64,000 bases of DNA from Erysipelotrichaceae bacterium (GCA_017432005.1 JAFRKA010000021.1:153403-217402), one strand, 5' to 3'. Numbered from the stretch's first letter, positions 36,454 through 45,027 are shown. A program made the numbers and translations. Notes: a model not told the origin generated them from the sequence alone.

Positions 36454-36481
36454 TTAATACTAATTCCTCAATTTTTGTCAA
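36454..36481 (-). promoter_or_regulatory. Promoter of yebC
   Basis: Consensus TTGACA (36476-36481) in the ptsI terminator T-tract, with TATTAA 16 bases downstream (36454-36459); TAAAAT with a longer spacer is an alternative. Confidence 0.55.
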
Positions 36482-36508
36482 AAAAAGTCCGAATTATTTT
36501 CGGACTTT
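36479..36508 (-). terminator. ptsI terminator
   Basis: Ten-base-pair stem AAAGTCCGAA/TTCGGACTTT followed by seven T in total. The following yebC -35 overlaps its T-tract. Confidence 0.85.
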
Positions 36509-36531
36509 TACTCTATATCTTTAACTTCTTT

Positions 36532-38250
36532 TTATGCTTTCAGAACTTCTTTGACCAGAGCCGTTACCTCTGATTCGGTATGGCATTTGAGAGCCTTGCT
36601 GGCCAGATCTTCCATTTCCTTCTTGTTGAGTGAAGTAATGATCTTTCTGGTAGGCAGGATCTTGGTCGCAGACATGGAGAATTCATCCAGTCCGAGTCCG
36701 AGAAGCACCGGTGCAGCCATCGGGTCACCACCCATCTCACCGCACATTCCGCACCATCTGCCCTGAGAATGAGCACCGTCGATTGTCATCTTGATGAGTC
36801 TCAGGATGGAAGGATTGAGCGGCTGATACAGATAAGCGACCTTCTCTGACATTCTGTCAGCGGCCATCGAATACTGGATCAGGTCATTGGTACCGATCGA
36901 GAAGAAGTCAGCGTATTTGGCGAATTCATCAGCCAGTACAGCGGAAGCCGGGATCTCGACCATCATGCCGATCTCGATATTGTCAGATACTTCAACGCCT
37001 TCACCTTTAAGTTCTTCCTTGGTCTCAAGAACGAAATCCTTGGCTGCTTTGAACTCGTCGATCGTAGCGATCATCGGGAACATGATAGCCAGCTTTCCGT
37101 AGACTGAAGCCCTGAGCAAAGCTCTTACCTGAGTCTTGAAGATATCCTTGCGGTCCAGACACAGTCTGATAGCACGGTAACCCAGGAATGGGTTCATTTC
37201 AGGATCGAATTCAAAGTAAGGCAGTTTCTTGTCACCGCCGATATCCAGAGTTCTGACGACGACTCTCTTGCCTTCCGCTCTTTCCAGAACGACTTTATAG
37301 GCTTCAAACTGTGCGTCTTCACTCGGAAAGTCCTCGGTAGATTCCATGTAGAGGAATTCTGTACGGTACAGGCCTACGCCTTCAGCACCATTGGCGACGA
37401 CATTATCCATATCTTTCGGTGAACCGATGTTGGCTACCAGTTCGACCTGGTGACCATCGGTCGTGATGGACGGTTTATCCAGCAGCACCTGTAAAGCGGC
37501 TTTCTCTTCCAGGAATCTGGCACGTTTTTCTTCATACTCTCTGAGTTGTTCCTCAGTCGGATTGATGATGACGTCACCTTCCTTGGCATCGAGAATGATC
37601 GTATCGCCGTGTTTGCAGGAAGACATGATGCCTGTGCAGCCGACAACAGCCGGTAAGCCCAGAGCAACAGCCATGATCGCTGCATGTGAAGTTTTGCCAC
37701 CGATCTCCGTTACGAAGCCCAGCGCATATTTTTTGTTCAGCTGAGCGGTATCGGACGGTGTCATTTCTTCAGCTACGATAACTACTTCTTCATCAATGGA
37801 AGTAAGATCAGGAATAGTCAAGCCCAAAATATTACATAAGAGTCTGAATGAAACGTCTTTGATGTCAGCTGCTCTCTCTTTGAAATATGTATCTTCCATC
37901 GATTCGAACATGCCTATCATCGTATCCGAAACGATCTTGGCCGCCTCATCAGCACCCTTTCCTTCCTTGATCATGCCTTCGATCTGATCGCCGAATTCCG
38001 GATCCTGTGCCATCATCAGATGGGCATCAAAGATAGCCAGCTCTTCCGGAGCCAATGTTGCACTGGCTCTTTCCTTGATCTGTTCAATATCCTTGATCGT
38101 CTTGGCCATAGCGTTCTTGAAACGAGATAATTCGCTCTCAAGATCAGCTTTCTTTTCGTCAAGGTGCTCTTTAATAACAATTTTCGGCTGTTCAAGCTTG
38201 TATACTTTTCCGATAGCAATTCCGCTTGAAGTCGCTATTCCTTTTAACAT
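36532..38250 (-). CDS. ptsI: PTS enzyme I (phosphoenolpyruvate-protein phosphotransferase)
   Basis: 572 residues. It transfers phosphate from PEP to HPr, starting sugar uptake by the PTS. The phosphohistidine site is in EIGGKTSHAAIMA (about residue 188). The PEP-binding barrel shows GLYRTEFLYM, DIGGDKKLPYF and IGTNDLIQYSMAADR, and the Cys loop is CGMCGEMGGDP. ptsH is not adjacent, unlike most Firmicutes. The promoter region has a cre-like site, so CcpA control is plausible. The GGGGG ribosome site is 12 bases from the ATG, longer than usual. Confidence 0.96.
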   Translation of the reverse strand: MLKGIATSSGIAIGKVYKLEQPKIVIKEHLDEKKADLESELSRFKNAMAKTIKDIEQIKERASATLAPEELAIFDAHLMMAQDPEFGDQIEGMIKEGKGADEAAKIVSDTMIGMFESMEDTYFKERAADIKDVSFRLLCNILGLTIPDLTSIDEEVVIVAEEMTPSDTAQLNKKYALGFVTEIGGKTSHAAIMAVALGLPAVVGCTGIMSSCKHGDTIILDAKEGDVIINPTEEQLREYEEKRARFLEEKAALQVLLDKPSITTDGHQVELVANIGSPKDMDNVVANGAEGVGLYRTEFLYMESTEDFPSEDAQFEAYKVVLERAEGKRVVVRTLDIGGDKKLPYFEFDPEMNPFLGYRAIRLCLDRKDIFKTQVRALLRASVYGKLAIMFPMIATIDEFKAAKDFVLETKEELKGEGVEVSDNIEIGMMVEIPASAVLADEFAKYADFFSIGTNDLIQYSMAADRMSEKVAYLYQPLNPSILRLIKMTIDGAHSQGRWCGMCGEMGGDPMAAPVLLGLGLDEFSMSATKILPTRKIITSLNKKEMEDLASKALKCHTESEVTALVKEVLKA

Positions 38251-38278
38251 AGATAGTTAATACCCCCAATTCGATTTA

Positions 38279-38306
38279 ATTATACCAATAAAACGCTTAC
38301 AAACAA
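38279..38306 (-). promoter_or_regulatory. ptsI promoter with cre-like site
   Basis: TTGTTT (38301-38306), 16-base spacer, extended -10 TGGTATAAT (TATAAT 38279-38284). TGTAAGCGTTTTAT (38288-38301) matches the cre consensus TGWAANCGNTNWCA at 12 of 14 positions and fills the spacer. It overlaps the end of the upstream small gene. Confidence 0.6.
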
Positions 38307-38602
38307 TTCAGAAAATTCTTATATGCTCTTATTCTGTTCCGATAGTAGGAAGGCTCTGTGAAGTAATCAAGATACCATTTACCTCTGCGGCCTTCCATCA
38401 CCTCCTTTTCTATGATGAACCGGTCCCTTTCGTCCAGAGACCGTACGACATATTCAATATGATAGACGATGCGTCTATGTGGTTCGAGCTGTCTCGAACT
38501 CATATGAAGTATGTTTTCTTCATTTTCAAGTATTACTCTCTTTGACTGCATGTAGTTTTTAGATATTAATTCGATTTCAAATCTTTCTACTGATTTGCTC
38601 AT
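38297..38602 (-). CDS. Small protein resembling the MG284/MPN403 family
   Basis: 101 residues, soluble and highly charged. It has an N-terminal helix (VERFEIELISKNYMQSKR) and a C-terminal part, RDRFIIEKEVMEGRRGKWY then DYFTEPSYYRNRIRAYKNFL, that looks like the helix-turn-helix half of sigma-70 region 4/ArpU-like proteins. I associate this layout with small uncharacterised proteins of mycoplasmas and Erysipelotrichia, from memory only. GAGGAG lies four bases before the ATG. It sits between hpf and ptsI. The function is unknown; a regulator is a guess from the fold. Confidence 0.6.
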   Translation of the reverse strand: MSKSVERFEIELISKNYMQSKRVILENEENILHMSSRQLEPHRRIVYHIEYVVRSLDERDRFIIEKEVMEGRRGKWYLDYFTEPSYYRNRIRAYKNFLNCL

Positions 38603-38658
38603 ATTCTCCTCGACAATATCTTTTTAAGGATTGATTTATTATTTTTTTTCGTGAAAGT

Positions 38659-39180
38659 CTATTCGTTTATCTCGATAAGTCCGTAACCTCCGTCATTTCT
38701 CTTGTATACCACTGCCGTTTTATCGGAATCGAGATCTTTGTAGATGAAGAATGAATGAGAAAGCATCTCCATCCTCATGATAGCCTCATCAAGGATCATT
38801 TCTTCCGCAAATATCGTTTTGGTTCTTACAGGTGTATCATCCGTTTCACCGCTCTCTTCATAGAAGTTTTCAGCCAGGGAATCCTTATGCCTGCGCGAAA
38901 GTCTGCCCTTCTGTCTTCTGATCTGATCTTCCAGCTTGTCGATAGCCAGATCGACTGCTGTCGAGAAGTCTTCGTGAACGACTTCTGATCTCATCAATCC
39001 TACTTTCGTAGGAACATTCACTTCTACTTTCAGTGCACTTCCATAGATCTTTACCGTAACTTTGGCACTCTGTTCCTCATCGATGACGACATACTTGTTG
39101 AGTTCCGAAAGACGGTTTTCGATCTTCTCCCTCATCTTGTCATTGACAGTAACATTTTCTCCATAAATCGCGAATTTCAT
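38659..39180 (-). CDS. hpf: Ribosome hibernation promoting factor, long form
   Basis: 173 residues. The N-terminal S30Ae domain (MKFAIYGENVTVNDKMREKIENRL) binds the 30S decoding site. The C-terminal dimerisation domain (KTIFAEEMILDEAIMRMEMLSHSFFIYKD ... GGYGLIEI) makes 100S ribosomes in Firmicutes. GGAGG lies eight bases upstream. It lies 18 bases after the DUF2779-like gene and is probably co-transcribed. Confidence 0.95.
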   Translation of the reverse strand: MKFAIYGENVTVNDKMREKIENRLSELNKYVVIDEEQSAKVTVKIYGSALKVEVNVPTKVGLMRSEVVHEDFSTAVDLAIDKLEDQIRRQKGRLSRRHKDSLAENFYEESGETDDTPVRTKTIFAEEMILDEAIMRMEMLSHSFFIYKDLDSDKTAVVYKRNDGGYGLIEINE

Positions 39181-39198
39181 AAGTCTACCTCCTGTTTT

Positions 39199-40650
39199 TT
39201 ATTTTGACTCAACTGTGAGTTCAATCAGCCATCTGTATACCAGGAACAGTCCGTACGCATCCAGAGAACAGTATTCTTTGAGATTCTCTACGATTTCATT
39301 GCCCTGTTCCTCGTCTGTCTTATCGATGTTGCGCCAGCTGAAGACCGCCTCCATTCCATCATCGATATCCAGATCCTTGTATGAATAATCTGAACAGATA
39401 TCGACGAGTCTTTTCAGCGTGAAGTTGCCTTGCATCCTGATATCATATACGAGCCCGTCCGTAAACGGGATAGCCAGATCGGTAAAACGTTCAATTATTC
39501 CATCAAGTTTATTCTTATACTCCGGGAACACTTCACCCAATTCCTTTAAGCGCAGGCATTCCGCCCCTTCCGCATTGTACGCCAGGATCGGACCGTTCTT
39601 AGGCAGATAATCGATCAGAGCTTCGACGAATTCTCTGCGGCAGTCACCTGTTCCTACAAATGTGCGGTGTTCCATCCTGCCCTGTTCATCGATATAATAC
39701 AGTGCAAATTCGAAGCAGACGACATCCATAGGTCTCATCTTCGGATAAGCCGGGATAAGATAACGGTCCCACTCAAAGTCGATAAACGAGATCGGTCTGG
39801 CGCTGAGCTTTTTCAGCCACTCTGCCAGGACCATCTTTTCAACATACAGACCATTGTTCCTGGAAGCCATGACCTGCGCATACTGGACCCTGTTTCCTTC
39901 TAGTTGTTCGAGATCGGCATCTTTGAGAAACCTGATCCCGTCAGCGTACATCTTGTTTTTGTTCTGAGAAGTTACAAGCGTCAGGATGGAATCATCCGGT
40001 TCGTCTTTTTCTTCAGGAAAACACTCAAAATAATATCCGCAAAGTCCGTTCAGCCTGCAGCTGCGGTTCTTTTTCGGCTTTGTCTGATCGATATTATAAT
40101 TTTTTATTCTTTCGATAACTTCATCATAATCAAAGTCTTTTTCCCTTACCAGGTCGATCAGTCTTTTTCCTTTATAGCTGTTGATACAGACAAACAGTTT
40201 TTCCAGATCCAGCTGACCTTCGTTTTCATAATCTTCATTGAAATATACGAGATAGATATCTCTGACACAGATCCCCAGTCTTTCAAGGACCTTAAGCGTG
40301 ATCCTGTATGAGAGCAGATCGAGTTCTTTTATCTGTACGCCGTAGTAAACGAAACAGATGTCGAACTGGTCATCGATCCTGTGCATGAAAGGAACATTCA
40401 CGCGCATCTCGCCATCCATGAAACGCGGGTGAACATACCATTCATAATTATCTATCTCATTGAAGAATCTTTCATTGGGATCGTTCCTCACACCTTCAAA
40501 ACAATCACTGATTCCAAAATAGTTCTTTAATAATTCTGCAATATTCTCATCAGATCTAAGATAAGGCTTGAATACGCCGCTCTCATCCTTACTGTACCAG
40601 TAAAGTCTGTCACAGCGCAGAAACTTTTTTATATCACTGATATGATACAT
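39199..40650 (-). CDS. DUF2779-like protein: Fe-S nuclease-like N half and DEDD exonuclease-like C half
   Basis: 483 residues. The N-terminal half begins HISDIKKFLRCDRLYW, like Cas4/AddB-type PD-(D/E)XK proteins that start with a lone Cys. A later cluster SCRLNGLCGYYFECFP (about 197-212) could complete a four-Cys Fe-S site. The C-terminal half has DEDD-type motifs: FIDFEWDRYL (D, E), ILAYNAEGAECLRL and EYCSLDAYGLFLVYRW. This two-part layout matches DUF2779, whose function is unproven. AGAGG precedes the ATG. It is upstream of hpf with no CRISPR array or recombination gene nearby. Confidence 0.7.
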   Translation of the reverse strand: MYHISDIKKFLRCDRLYWYSKDESGVFKPYLRSDENIAELLKNYFGISDCFEGVRNDPNERFFNEIDNYEWYVHPRFMDGEMRVNVPFMHRIDDQFDICFVYYGVQIKELDLLSYRITLKVLERLGICVRDIYLVYFNEDYENEGQLDLEKLFVCINSYKGKRLIDLVREKDFDYDEVIERIKNYNIDQTKPKKNRSCRLNGLCGYYFECFPEEKDEPDDSILTLVTSQNKNKMYADGIRFLKDADLEQLEGNRVQYAQVMASRNNGLYVEKMVLAEWLKKLSARPISFIDFEWDRYLIPAYPKMRPMDVVCFEFALYYIDEQGRMEHRTFVGTGDCRREFVEALIDYLPKNGPILAYNAEGAECLRLKELGEVFPEYKNKLDGIIERFTDLAIPFTDGLVYDIRMQGNFTLKRLVDICSDYSYKDLDIDDGMEAVFSWRNIDKTDEEQGNEIVENLKEYCSLDAYGLFLVYRWLIELTVESK

Positions 40651-40666
40651 TCTTACCTCTGATTTA

Positions 40667-40672
40667 ATTATA
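40667..40672 (-). promoter_or_regulatory. -10 box for the DUF2779-like gene and hpf
   Basis: TATAAT 16 bases before the start codon, leaving a short leader with AGAGG. No clear -35. Confidence 0.5.
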
Positions 40673-40691
40673 ACTTATTTTCGGTATCTGA

Positions 40692-40736
40692 ACATTCATT
40701 ATTTACTGATATGTGGACATTCATTATTTACTGATA
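40692..40736. repeat. 20-base direct repeat in a divergent promoter region
   Basis: The 20 bases ACATTCATTATTTACTGATA occur at 40692-40711 and again at 40717-40736 (25-base period, no mismatch), between the divergent genes at 40650 and 40763. The second copy contains the TTTACT -35 of the plus-strand gene. Confidence 0.85.
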
Positions 40737-40755
40737 AGATACAAGAATCTATAAT
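40727..40755 (+). promoter_or_regulatory. Promoter of the zinc-ribbon membrane protein, near-leaderless
   Basis: TTTACT (40727-40732), exactly 17 bases, TATAAT (40750-40755), seven bases, ATG. No Shine-Dalgarno; the untranslated leader would be about one base. Confidence 0.65.
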
Positions 40756-40762
40756 TAGACAT

Positions 40763-41290
40763 ATGAAAATATACTGTGAAAAATGTCATGAAGACATCAG
40801 CAGCGAATGCAATCGAAACATTGAAAACTATACGGTCGGCAGAGTCGTCTGTCCCAAATGCCATTATGAACAGAAAAGATACATCTCTGAAGCCGATATC
40901 CTGCTGTTTTTTGCCGTAAGCGAGACGATCTACATAATAATGAGTCTGATCACGATGTTCCTGTTTGACAAGCTGGGCATAAGCGTCGCTTCGATCGGCA
41001 TCATCCTGGCAATGGTCGTTGCATCATACTTCGCTTCAAAAGCCCTTTCTTCAGCTATCTATGAAAAGGCCTATTTCAAAGAAAGAGTAAAATACAAGGA
41101 GTTTGAAGAAGACAAGAAAGCCATTCAGCGCAATATCAGTTGGCAGTTCCTGCTGTTCTTCGCCGTAACGATAAGCTTCCTGACGCTCGATGAAGGAAAA
41201 GTCTTCTTCGCGATCGCCATGCCGGTCGCAGCCATCCTGTCATTCATCAAATTCTACTTCCAGGTAAGATACGAGAACAATTCCAAATAA
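40763..41290 (+). CDS. Zinc-ribbon membrane protein of unknown function
   Basis: 175 residues. The N-terminus carries a Cys4 ribbon: CEKC (about 5-8) and CPKC (about 30-33). About four hydrophobic segments follow (about 45-68, 75-95, 127-143 and 148-167), so the ribbon is probably cytosolic. I do not recognise the family. It is flanked by a shared terminator toward mglC and a repeat-bearing promoter. It is one of three plus-strand genes with leaderless-type spacing and good -10 boxes in this window, besides tmcAL and ispH. Confidence 0.65.
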   Translation: MKIYCEKCHEDISSECNRNIENYTVGRVVCPKCHYEQKRYISEADILLFFAVSETIYIIMSLITMFLFDKLGISVASIGIILAMVVASYFASKALSSAIYEKAYFKERVKYKEFEEDKKAIQRNISWQFLLFFAVTISFLTLDEGKVFFAIAMPVAAILSFIKFYFQVRYENNSK

Positions 41291-41296
41291 GCACAA

Positions 41297-41322
41297 CAAA
41301 AGCTTCCGAACGGAAGCTTTTG
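41297..41322. terminator. Bidirectional terminator between the zinc-ribbon gene and mglC
   Basis: Perfect twelve-base-pair stem CAAAAGCTTCCG/CGGAAGCTTTTG with a two-base loop; a run of seven T follows on plus at 41331-41338. Confidence 0.85.
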
Positions 41323-41339
41323 AATTGTGTGTTTTTTTA

Positions 41340-42362
41340 TTATTTCTTGGCGATATATTTTCTGATATCCAGCGCGATCGCAACGACGATAACGATACCC
41401 TGTACGATGTAAGTCCAGGCAGTATCGATTCCTAAGAAGGTCATCTCGATCTTCAGGATCTCGAAGACCAGAACACCCATGAGGATGCCGAATACTGTAC
41501 CGGTACCACCATTGACTGATACACCACCAATGGTACATCCGGCGATAGCGAATAGTTCATAGCCATTTGCCAGGTTGGATGAAGTACCGCCGGCCTTGGC
41601 AGCAAGCATGAATCCGGCTAAAGCAAACATTGAAGCGGCGATCATATAGGAGATGATGGTCATCTTGGTGATATTGATACCGGAAACTTCAGCAGCATCA
41701 GGGTTACCGCCGATGGCATACATCTTCTTGCCGTATGGAGTGTGGTTGTAAAGGAACCACATTACGAACATGACGATAGCCGTGACAATAGCAAGGTTCG
41801 GGATAAGCTGAATATTCATGAATGAACCAGAAGCCCATTCTGTGTATTCGTTGATGAGACCGCCGATAGGCTGTGCACCCGTGAAGATCAGGGCTATACC
41901 GTAGACGATGGTCTGCATACCGTATGATCCGATGAAGGCCGGAACATGCAGTTTGGAAACGACCAGTCCGTTGATGACACCGAATGTCAGAGCAAATCCG
42001 ATCATGACAAGGATACAGACGAGCCACATATTCATCGGTTCCATATTCGGATAGACCTTGCTGGCGTAGTCAGCTCTCTGCAGTAATGTAGCACAGATAC
42101 AGCCGGCCAGACCTACCTGACGTCCGGCAGACAGGTCGTTGTTCCTCATGATCAGAACACCGGAGATACCCAGAGCGATGACCATACGTACTGAAGTATT
42201 GGCCAGCAGGTTCTTGATGTTTGCCATGGAGAAGAAACGCGGATTCTGAATACCGACAAACAGGGCTGATGCAACGATCAGGATGATAAGAGCGTTGTTC
42301 AGCATGAACTGAACAACATTGAAATTCTTCTTAATTTCTTTTTTTACTTCTTTCTCAGACAT
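41340..42362 (-). CDS. mglC: Galactose/methylgalactoside ABC transporter permease
   Basis: 340 residues with about ten membrane segments, BPD/RbsC-type permease. Family segments: GISGVLIMRNNDLSAGRQVGLAG and SVNGGTGTVFGILMGVLVFEILK. It is third in mglBAC. The N-terminus is charged (MSEKEVKKEIKKNFN). MglA drives it and MglB delivers substrate. Confidence 0.93.
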   Translation of the reverse strand: MSEKEVKKEIKKNFNVVQFMLNNALIILIVASALFVGIQNPRFFSMANIKNLLANTSVRMVIALGISGVLIMRNNDLSAGRQVGLAGCICATLLQRADYASKVYPNMEPMNMWLVCILVMIGFALTFGVINGLVVSKLHVPAFIGSYGMQTIVYGIALIFTGAQPIGGLINEYTEWASGSFMNIQLIPNLAIVTAIVMFVMWFLYNHTPYGKKMYAIGGNPDAAEVSGINITKMTIISYMIAASMFALAGFMLAAKAGGTSSNLANGYELFAIAGCTIGGVSVNGGTGTVFGILMGVLVFEILKIEMTFLGIDTAWTYIVQGIVIVVAIALDIRKYIAKK

Positions 42363-42374
42363 ATTTATTCTCCC

Positions 42375-43886
42375 TTAATTTCTAAATGCGGTAGAAAGTT
42401 CCATGATCTTTTCCTGATTCATGTCTTCACCTTCGACTACACCGGTAATTCTTCCTTCACACATAACCATGATCCTGTCACAGATACCGATCAGTTCAGG
42501 CATTTCTGAAGAAACAACGATTATCGTCTTTCCCTCAGATGCCAGACGTCCGATGATCGAATAGATCTCGTATTTTGCACCGACATCGATACCTCTGGTC
42601 GGTTCGTCCATGATCAGCACTTCAGGTTCTTTTGCCAGCCACCTTGAAATGATGACCTTCTGCTGGTTACCACCGGACAGGTTCTTGATCTGAGCTTTTG
42701 GACTAGGTGTCTTGATCGACAGCTCACTGATCGATTTATCAACGACTTCCTTGATCTTCTTGTGATCAAGAATAGTTTTGAAGATAAGATAATCGTTAAG
42801 TGTTGCTACAGCAACGTTATCACTTACAGAAAGGACACCGAATATTCCTCTAGCTCTTCTGTCTTCTGTAATAAGCGCGATACCGTTATTGATGGCATCC
42901 TCAGGTTTTTTGATCTTCAGCTGCTGACCGTCATAGAAGACGGCTCCTGAAGTGATGCCGCGCAATCCGTAGATCGCTTCCATCAGCTCAGTTCTCTGTG
43001 CACCGACCAGACCGGCAACACCGTAGATCTCGCCTTTTCTGACTGAGAATGAGCAATCCTTGAAGGAATTATCCAGGACTGAATCAAAATCTTTGACTTC
43101 AAAAATCACTTCTCCAGGAGTATTGATCTTTGGCGGATAGAGGTCTTTAAGTTCACGACCTACTTCCTTTGCAATGATGAAATCAGTTGTGAGTTCACTG
43201 GCAGACCATGTGCCGATGTACTGACCGTCTCTCATGATAGTAACTTCATCAGAGATCTGCAGGATCTCATCCATCTTATGTGAAATATAAATAACACCAC
43301 AACCTTTGGCAGTAAGTCTCTTGATGATCTCAAAAAGCTTATCTACTTCCTTCAGGGTCAGTGATGATGTAGGCTCATCCAAAATAATTATCTTTGCATT
43401 CGCACTTACAGCTTTGGCGATTTCGACCAGCTGCATCTGCGAAGCAGTAAGTGTGCCGAGTTTTACTGTAGCTTTGAAGTCCAGTCCAAGATCATCAAGA
43501 AGTGCCTGAGCATCATCGTTCATCTTTTTATGATCGATAACCTCAATAGGTCCGAATTTCTTGACCGGATATCTTCCACAGTAGATATTCTCAGCAATAG
43601 ATCTGTCACGTATCGGCATGAGTTCCTGATGAACCATGGCGATACCTTTCTGCAATGCATCGAACGGGTCAGTGATAGTTACTTCCTCACCGTCATAGAT
43701 TACAGTGCCTTCGTCCTTTTTGTAGATACCGAAAAGGCATTTCATCAGTGTTGATTTGCCGGCACCGTTCTCACCCATCAGTGAATGAACGTGGCCCGGT
43801 TTCAACTGTAAAGAAACATGGTCTAAAGCTTTTACACCAGGGAAGGATTTACAGATATCTTTCATTTCCAGAATGTATTCTGACAT
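42375..43886 (-). CDS. mglA: Galactose/methylgalactoside ABC transporter ATP-binding protein
   Basis: 503 residues from MSEYILEMKDICKSFPGVKAL, with AAGGAGAG upstream; an ATG 22 codons earlier lies in the intercistronic hairpin and was rejected. It has two fused ABC domains. The first has GENGAGKSTLMKCLFG and LDEPTSSL. The second has a degenerate Walker A (GLVGAQRTELMEAIYG), as is normal in this sugar-transporter class, with LSGGNQQKVIISRWL and MDEPTRGIDVGAK. Confidence 0.94.
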   Translation of the reverse strand: MSEYILEMKDICKSFPGVKALDHVSLQLKPGHVHSLMGENGAGKSTLMKCLFGIYKKDEGTVIYDGEEVTITDPFDALQKGIAMVHQELMPIRDRSIAENIYCGRYPVKKFGPIEVIDHKKMNDDAQALLDDLGLDFKATVKLGTLTASQMQLVEIAKAVSANAKIIILDEPTSSLTLKEVDKLFEIIKRLTAKGCGVIYISHKMDEILQISDEVTIMRDGQYIGTWSASELTTDFIIAKEVGRELKDLYPPKINTPGEVIFEVKDFDSVLDNSFKDCSFSVRKGEIYGVAGLVGAQRTELMEAIYGLRGITSGAVFYDGQQLKIKKPEDAINNGIALITEDRRARGIFGVLSVSDNVAVATLNDYLIFKTILDHKKIKEVVDKSISELSIKTPSPKAQIKNLSGGNQQKVIISRWLAKEPEVLIMDEPTRGIDVGAKYEIYSIIGRLASEGKTIIVVSSEMPELIGICDRIMVMCEGRITGVVEGEDMNQEKIMELSTAFRN

Positions 43887-43910
43887 ATATTTCTCTCCTT
43901 CAAATAATAA

Positions 43911-43944
43911 AGAAGAGTTACATGCAGACACATGTAACTCTTCT
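43911..43944 (-). promoter_or_regulatory. Intercistronic hairpin mglB-mglA
   Basis: Perfect fourteen-base-pair stem AGAAGAGTTACATG with a six-base loop, followed by TTATTATTTG. Probably a 3' stabilising or partial-termination element giving more binding protein than ATPase (inference). Confidence 0.75.
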
Positions 43945-43962
43945 AAGGTCAATCAATAAAGA

Positions 43963-44967
43963 TTATTTAATGTACTGATCAACGTTTGCAGCAGTTACCA
44001 TTACGTAAGGAACGTAATTAACTTTGTTTGTGATTTCCTTACCATCAAGCATAGTAAGTAATGATTCACAAGCTGCAGTTGCCTGACCTAAGTCATCGTT
44101 TAATACTGTACCAGTCATTTCGCCGTTCTTGACTGCTTCACAAGCTTCAGGAATAGCATCAACACCAACCAGGTAAATATCAGTACCAACAGTTCTGCCA
44201 GCGCCCTTGATAGCTTCGAGAGCACCCATAGCCATACCATCGTTATTGCAGAATACAACTTCGATGTCATCGCCTTCTTTTGATAATTCAGAAGCGACTA
44301 ATTCCTGGCCCTGAGCCTGTGCCCAGTTACCAGTCTGTTCGAACAGTTTGTTAACTTCAACGCCGTTGTCAGTTAAATACTTGATTGAGTATTCAGTTCT
44401 GAACTGAGCATCTGAGTTCTCTGGGTCACCCATGATCATGATATAGCTAACTTTTCCATCACCGTTCAGGTCGCCATGAGCTTCCTGATCGAAAATGATC
44501 TGGCCCTGATAAGTACCAGAGTCTCTAGCATCAGCACCAACATAGCAAGTCTTTGCGCCATAGTTGTAGTCAGCGATCTCACGGTTGATGAAGACAGTAG
44601 GAATACCTGAATCTTCAACAGCCTTTGCAAGAGCATCAGAAGAAGTCTGGACCAGGTTAACGATCATGCCATCAACACCCTGAGAAATGAAAGTGTTTAC
44701 CTGTTCAGTCTGAGTAGCAGCATCGTTAGCGCCATCGACGATTGTCAGTTCATACTGAGTTCCGCCTTTTGCGTTAAGAGCATCGAAATAAGCCTGAATG
44801 TCGTTGCGGTAAAGAGTCATGAAGTTATCATCGAACTGATAAATCGCAACACCGATTTTGACTGTATCAGCAGCGCCGCCGTCAGTTGGAGTTTCTTCTT
44901 TCTTAGAGCATCCAACAAGAGCGAAAACCATTAATACAGCCAGTAAGATACTTAAAAGCTTTTTCAT
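43963..44967 (-). CDS. mglB: Galactose/glucose-binding lipoprotein
   Basis: 334 residues. The signal peptide ends in a lipobox at FALVGC (Cys20). The periplasmic-binding fold begins VKIGVAIYQFDDNFMTLYRNDI, typical of MglB. SYIMIMGDPENSDAQ and VFCNNDGMAMGALEAIK are conserved hinge and sugar regions. DLNGDGKVSYI supplies a calcium-binding-like loop as in known MglB proteins. First gene of mglBAC, GGAGG before the ATG, with a cre-containing promoter. Confidence 0.93.
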   Translation of the reverse strand: MKKLLSILLAVLMVFALVGCSKKEETPTDGGAADTVKIGVAIYQFDDNFMTLYRNDIQAYFDALNAKGGTQYELTIVDGANDAATQTEQVNTFISQGVDGMIVNLVQTSSDALAKAVEDSGIPTVFINREIADYNYGAKTCYVGADARDSGTYQGQIIFDQEAHGDLNGDGKVSYIMIMGDPENSDAQFRTEYSIKYLTDNGVEVNKLFEQTGNWAQAQGQELVASELSKEGDDIEVVFCNNDGMAMGALEAIKGAGRTVGTDIYLVGVDAIPEACEAVKNGEMTGTVLNDDLGQATAACESLLTMLDGKEITNKVNYVPYVMVTAANVDQYIK

Positions 44968-44999
44968 TTTTTCCTCCTTGGGCTTTAGCCCATACTCTA

Positions 45000-45027
45000 A
45001 TTATACGCTAAATGTAAACGATTACAA
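45000..45027 (-). promoter_or_regulatory. mgl operon promoter with perfect cre site
   Basis: TTGTAA (45022-45027), 16-base spacer, TATAAT (45000-45005). TGTAATCGTTTACA (45013-45026) matches the cre consensus TGWAANCGNTNWCA at every position and spans the -35 and spacer, a position expected to block RNA polymerase when CcpA binds. Confidence 0.8.

Noticed and set aside
39199..40650. DUF2779-like gene as part of a CRISPR or defence system
   Set aside because: No repeat-spacer array, Cas gene or other defence gene is in the window.
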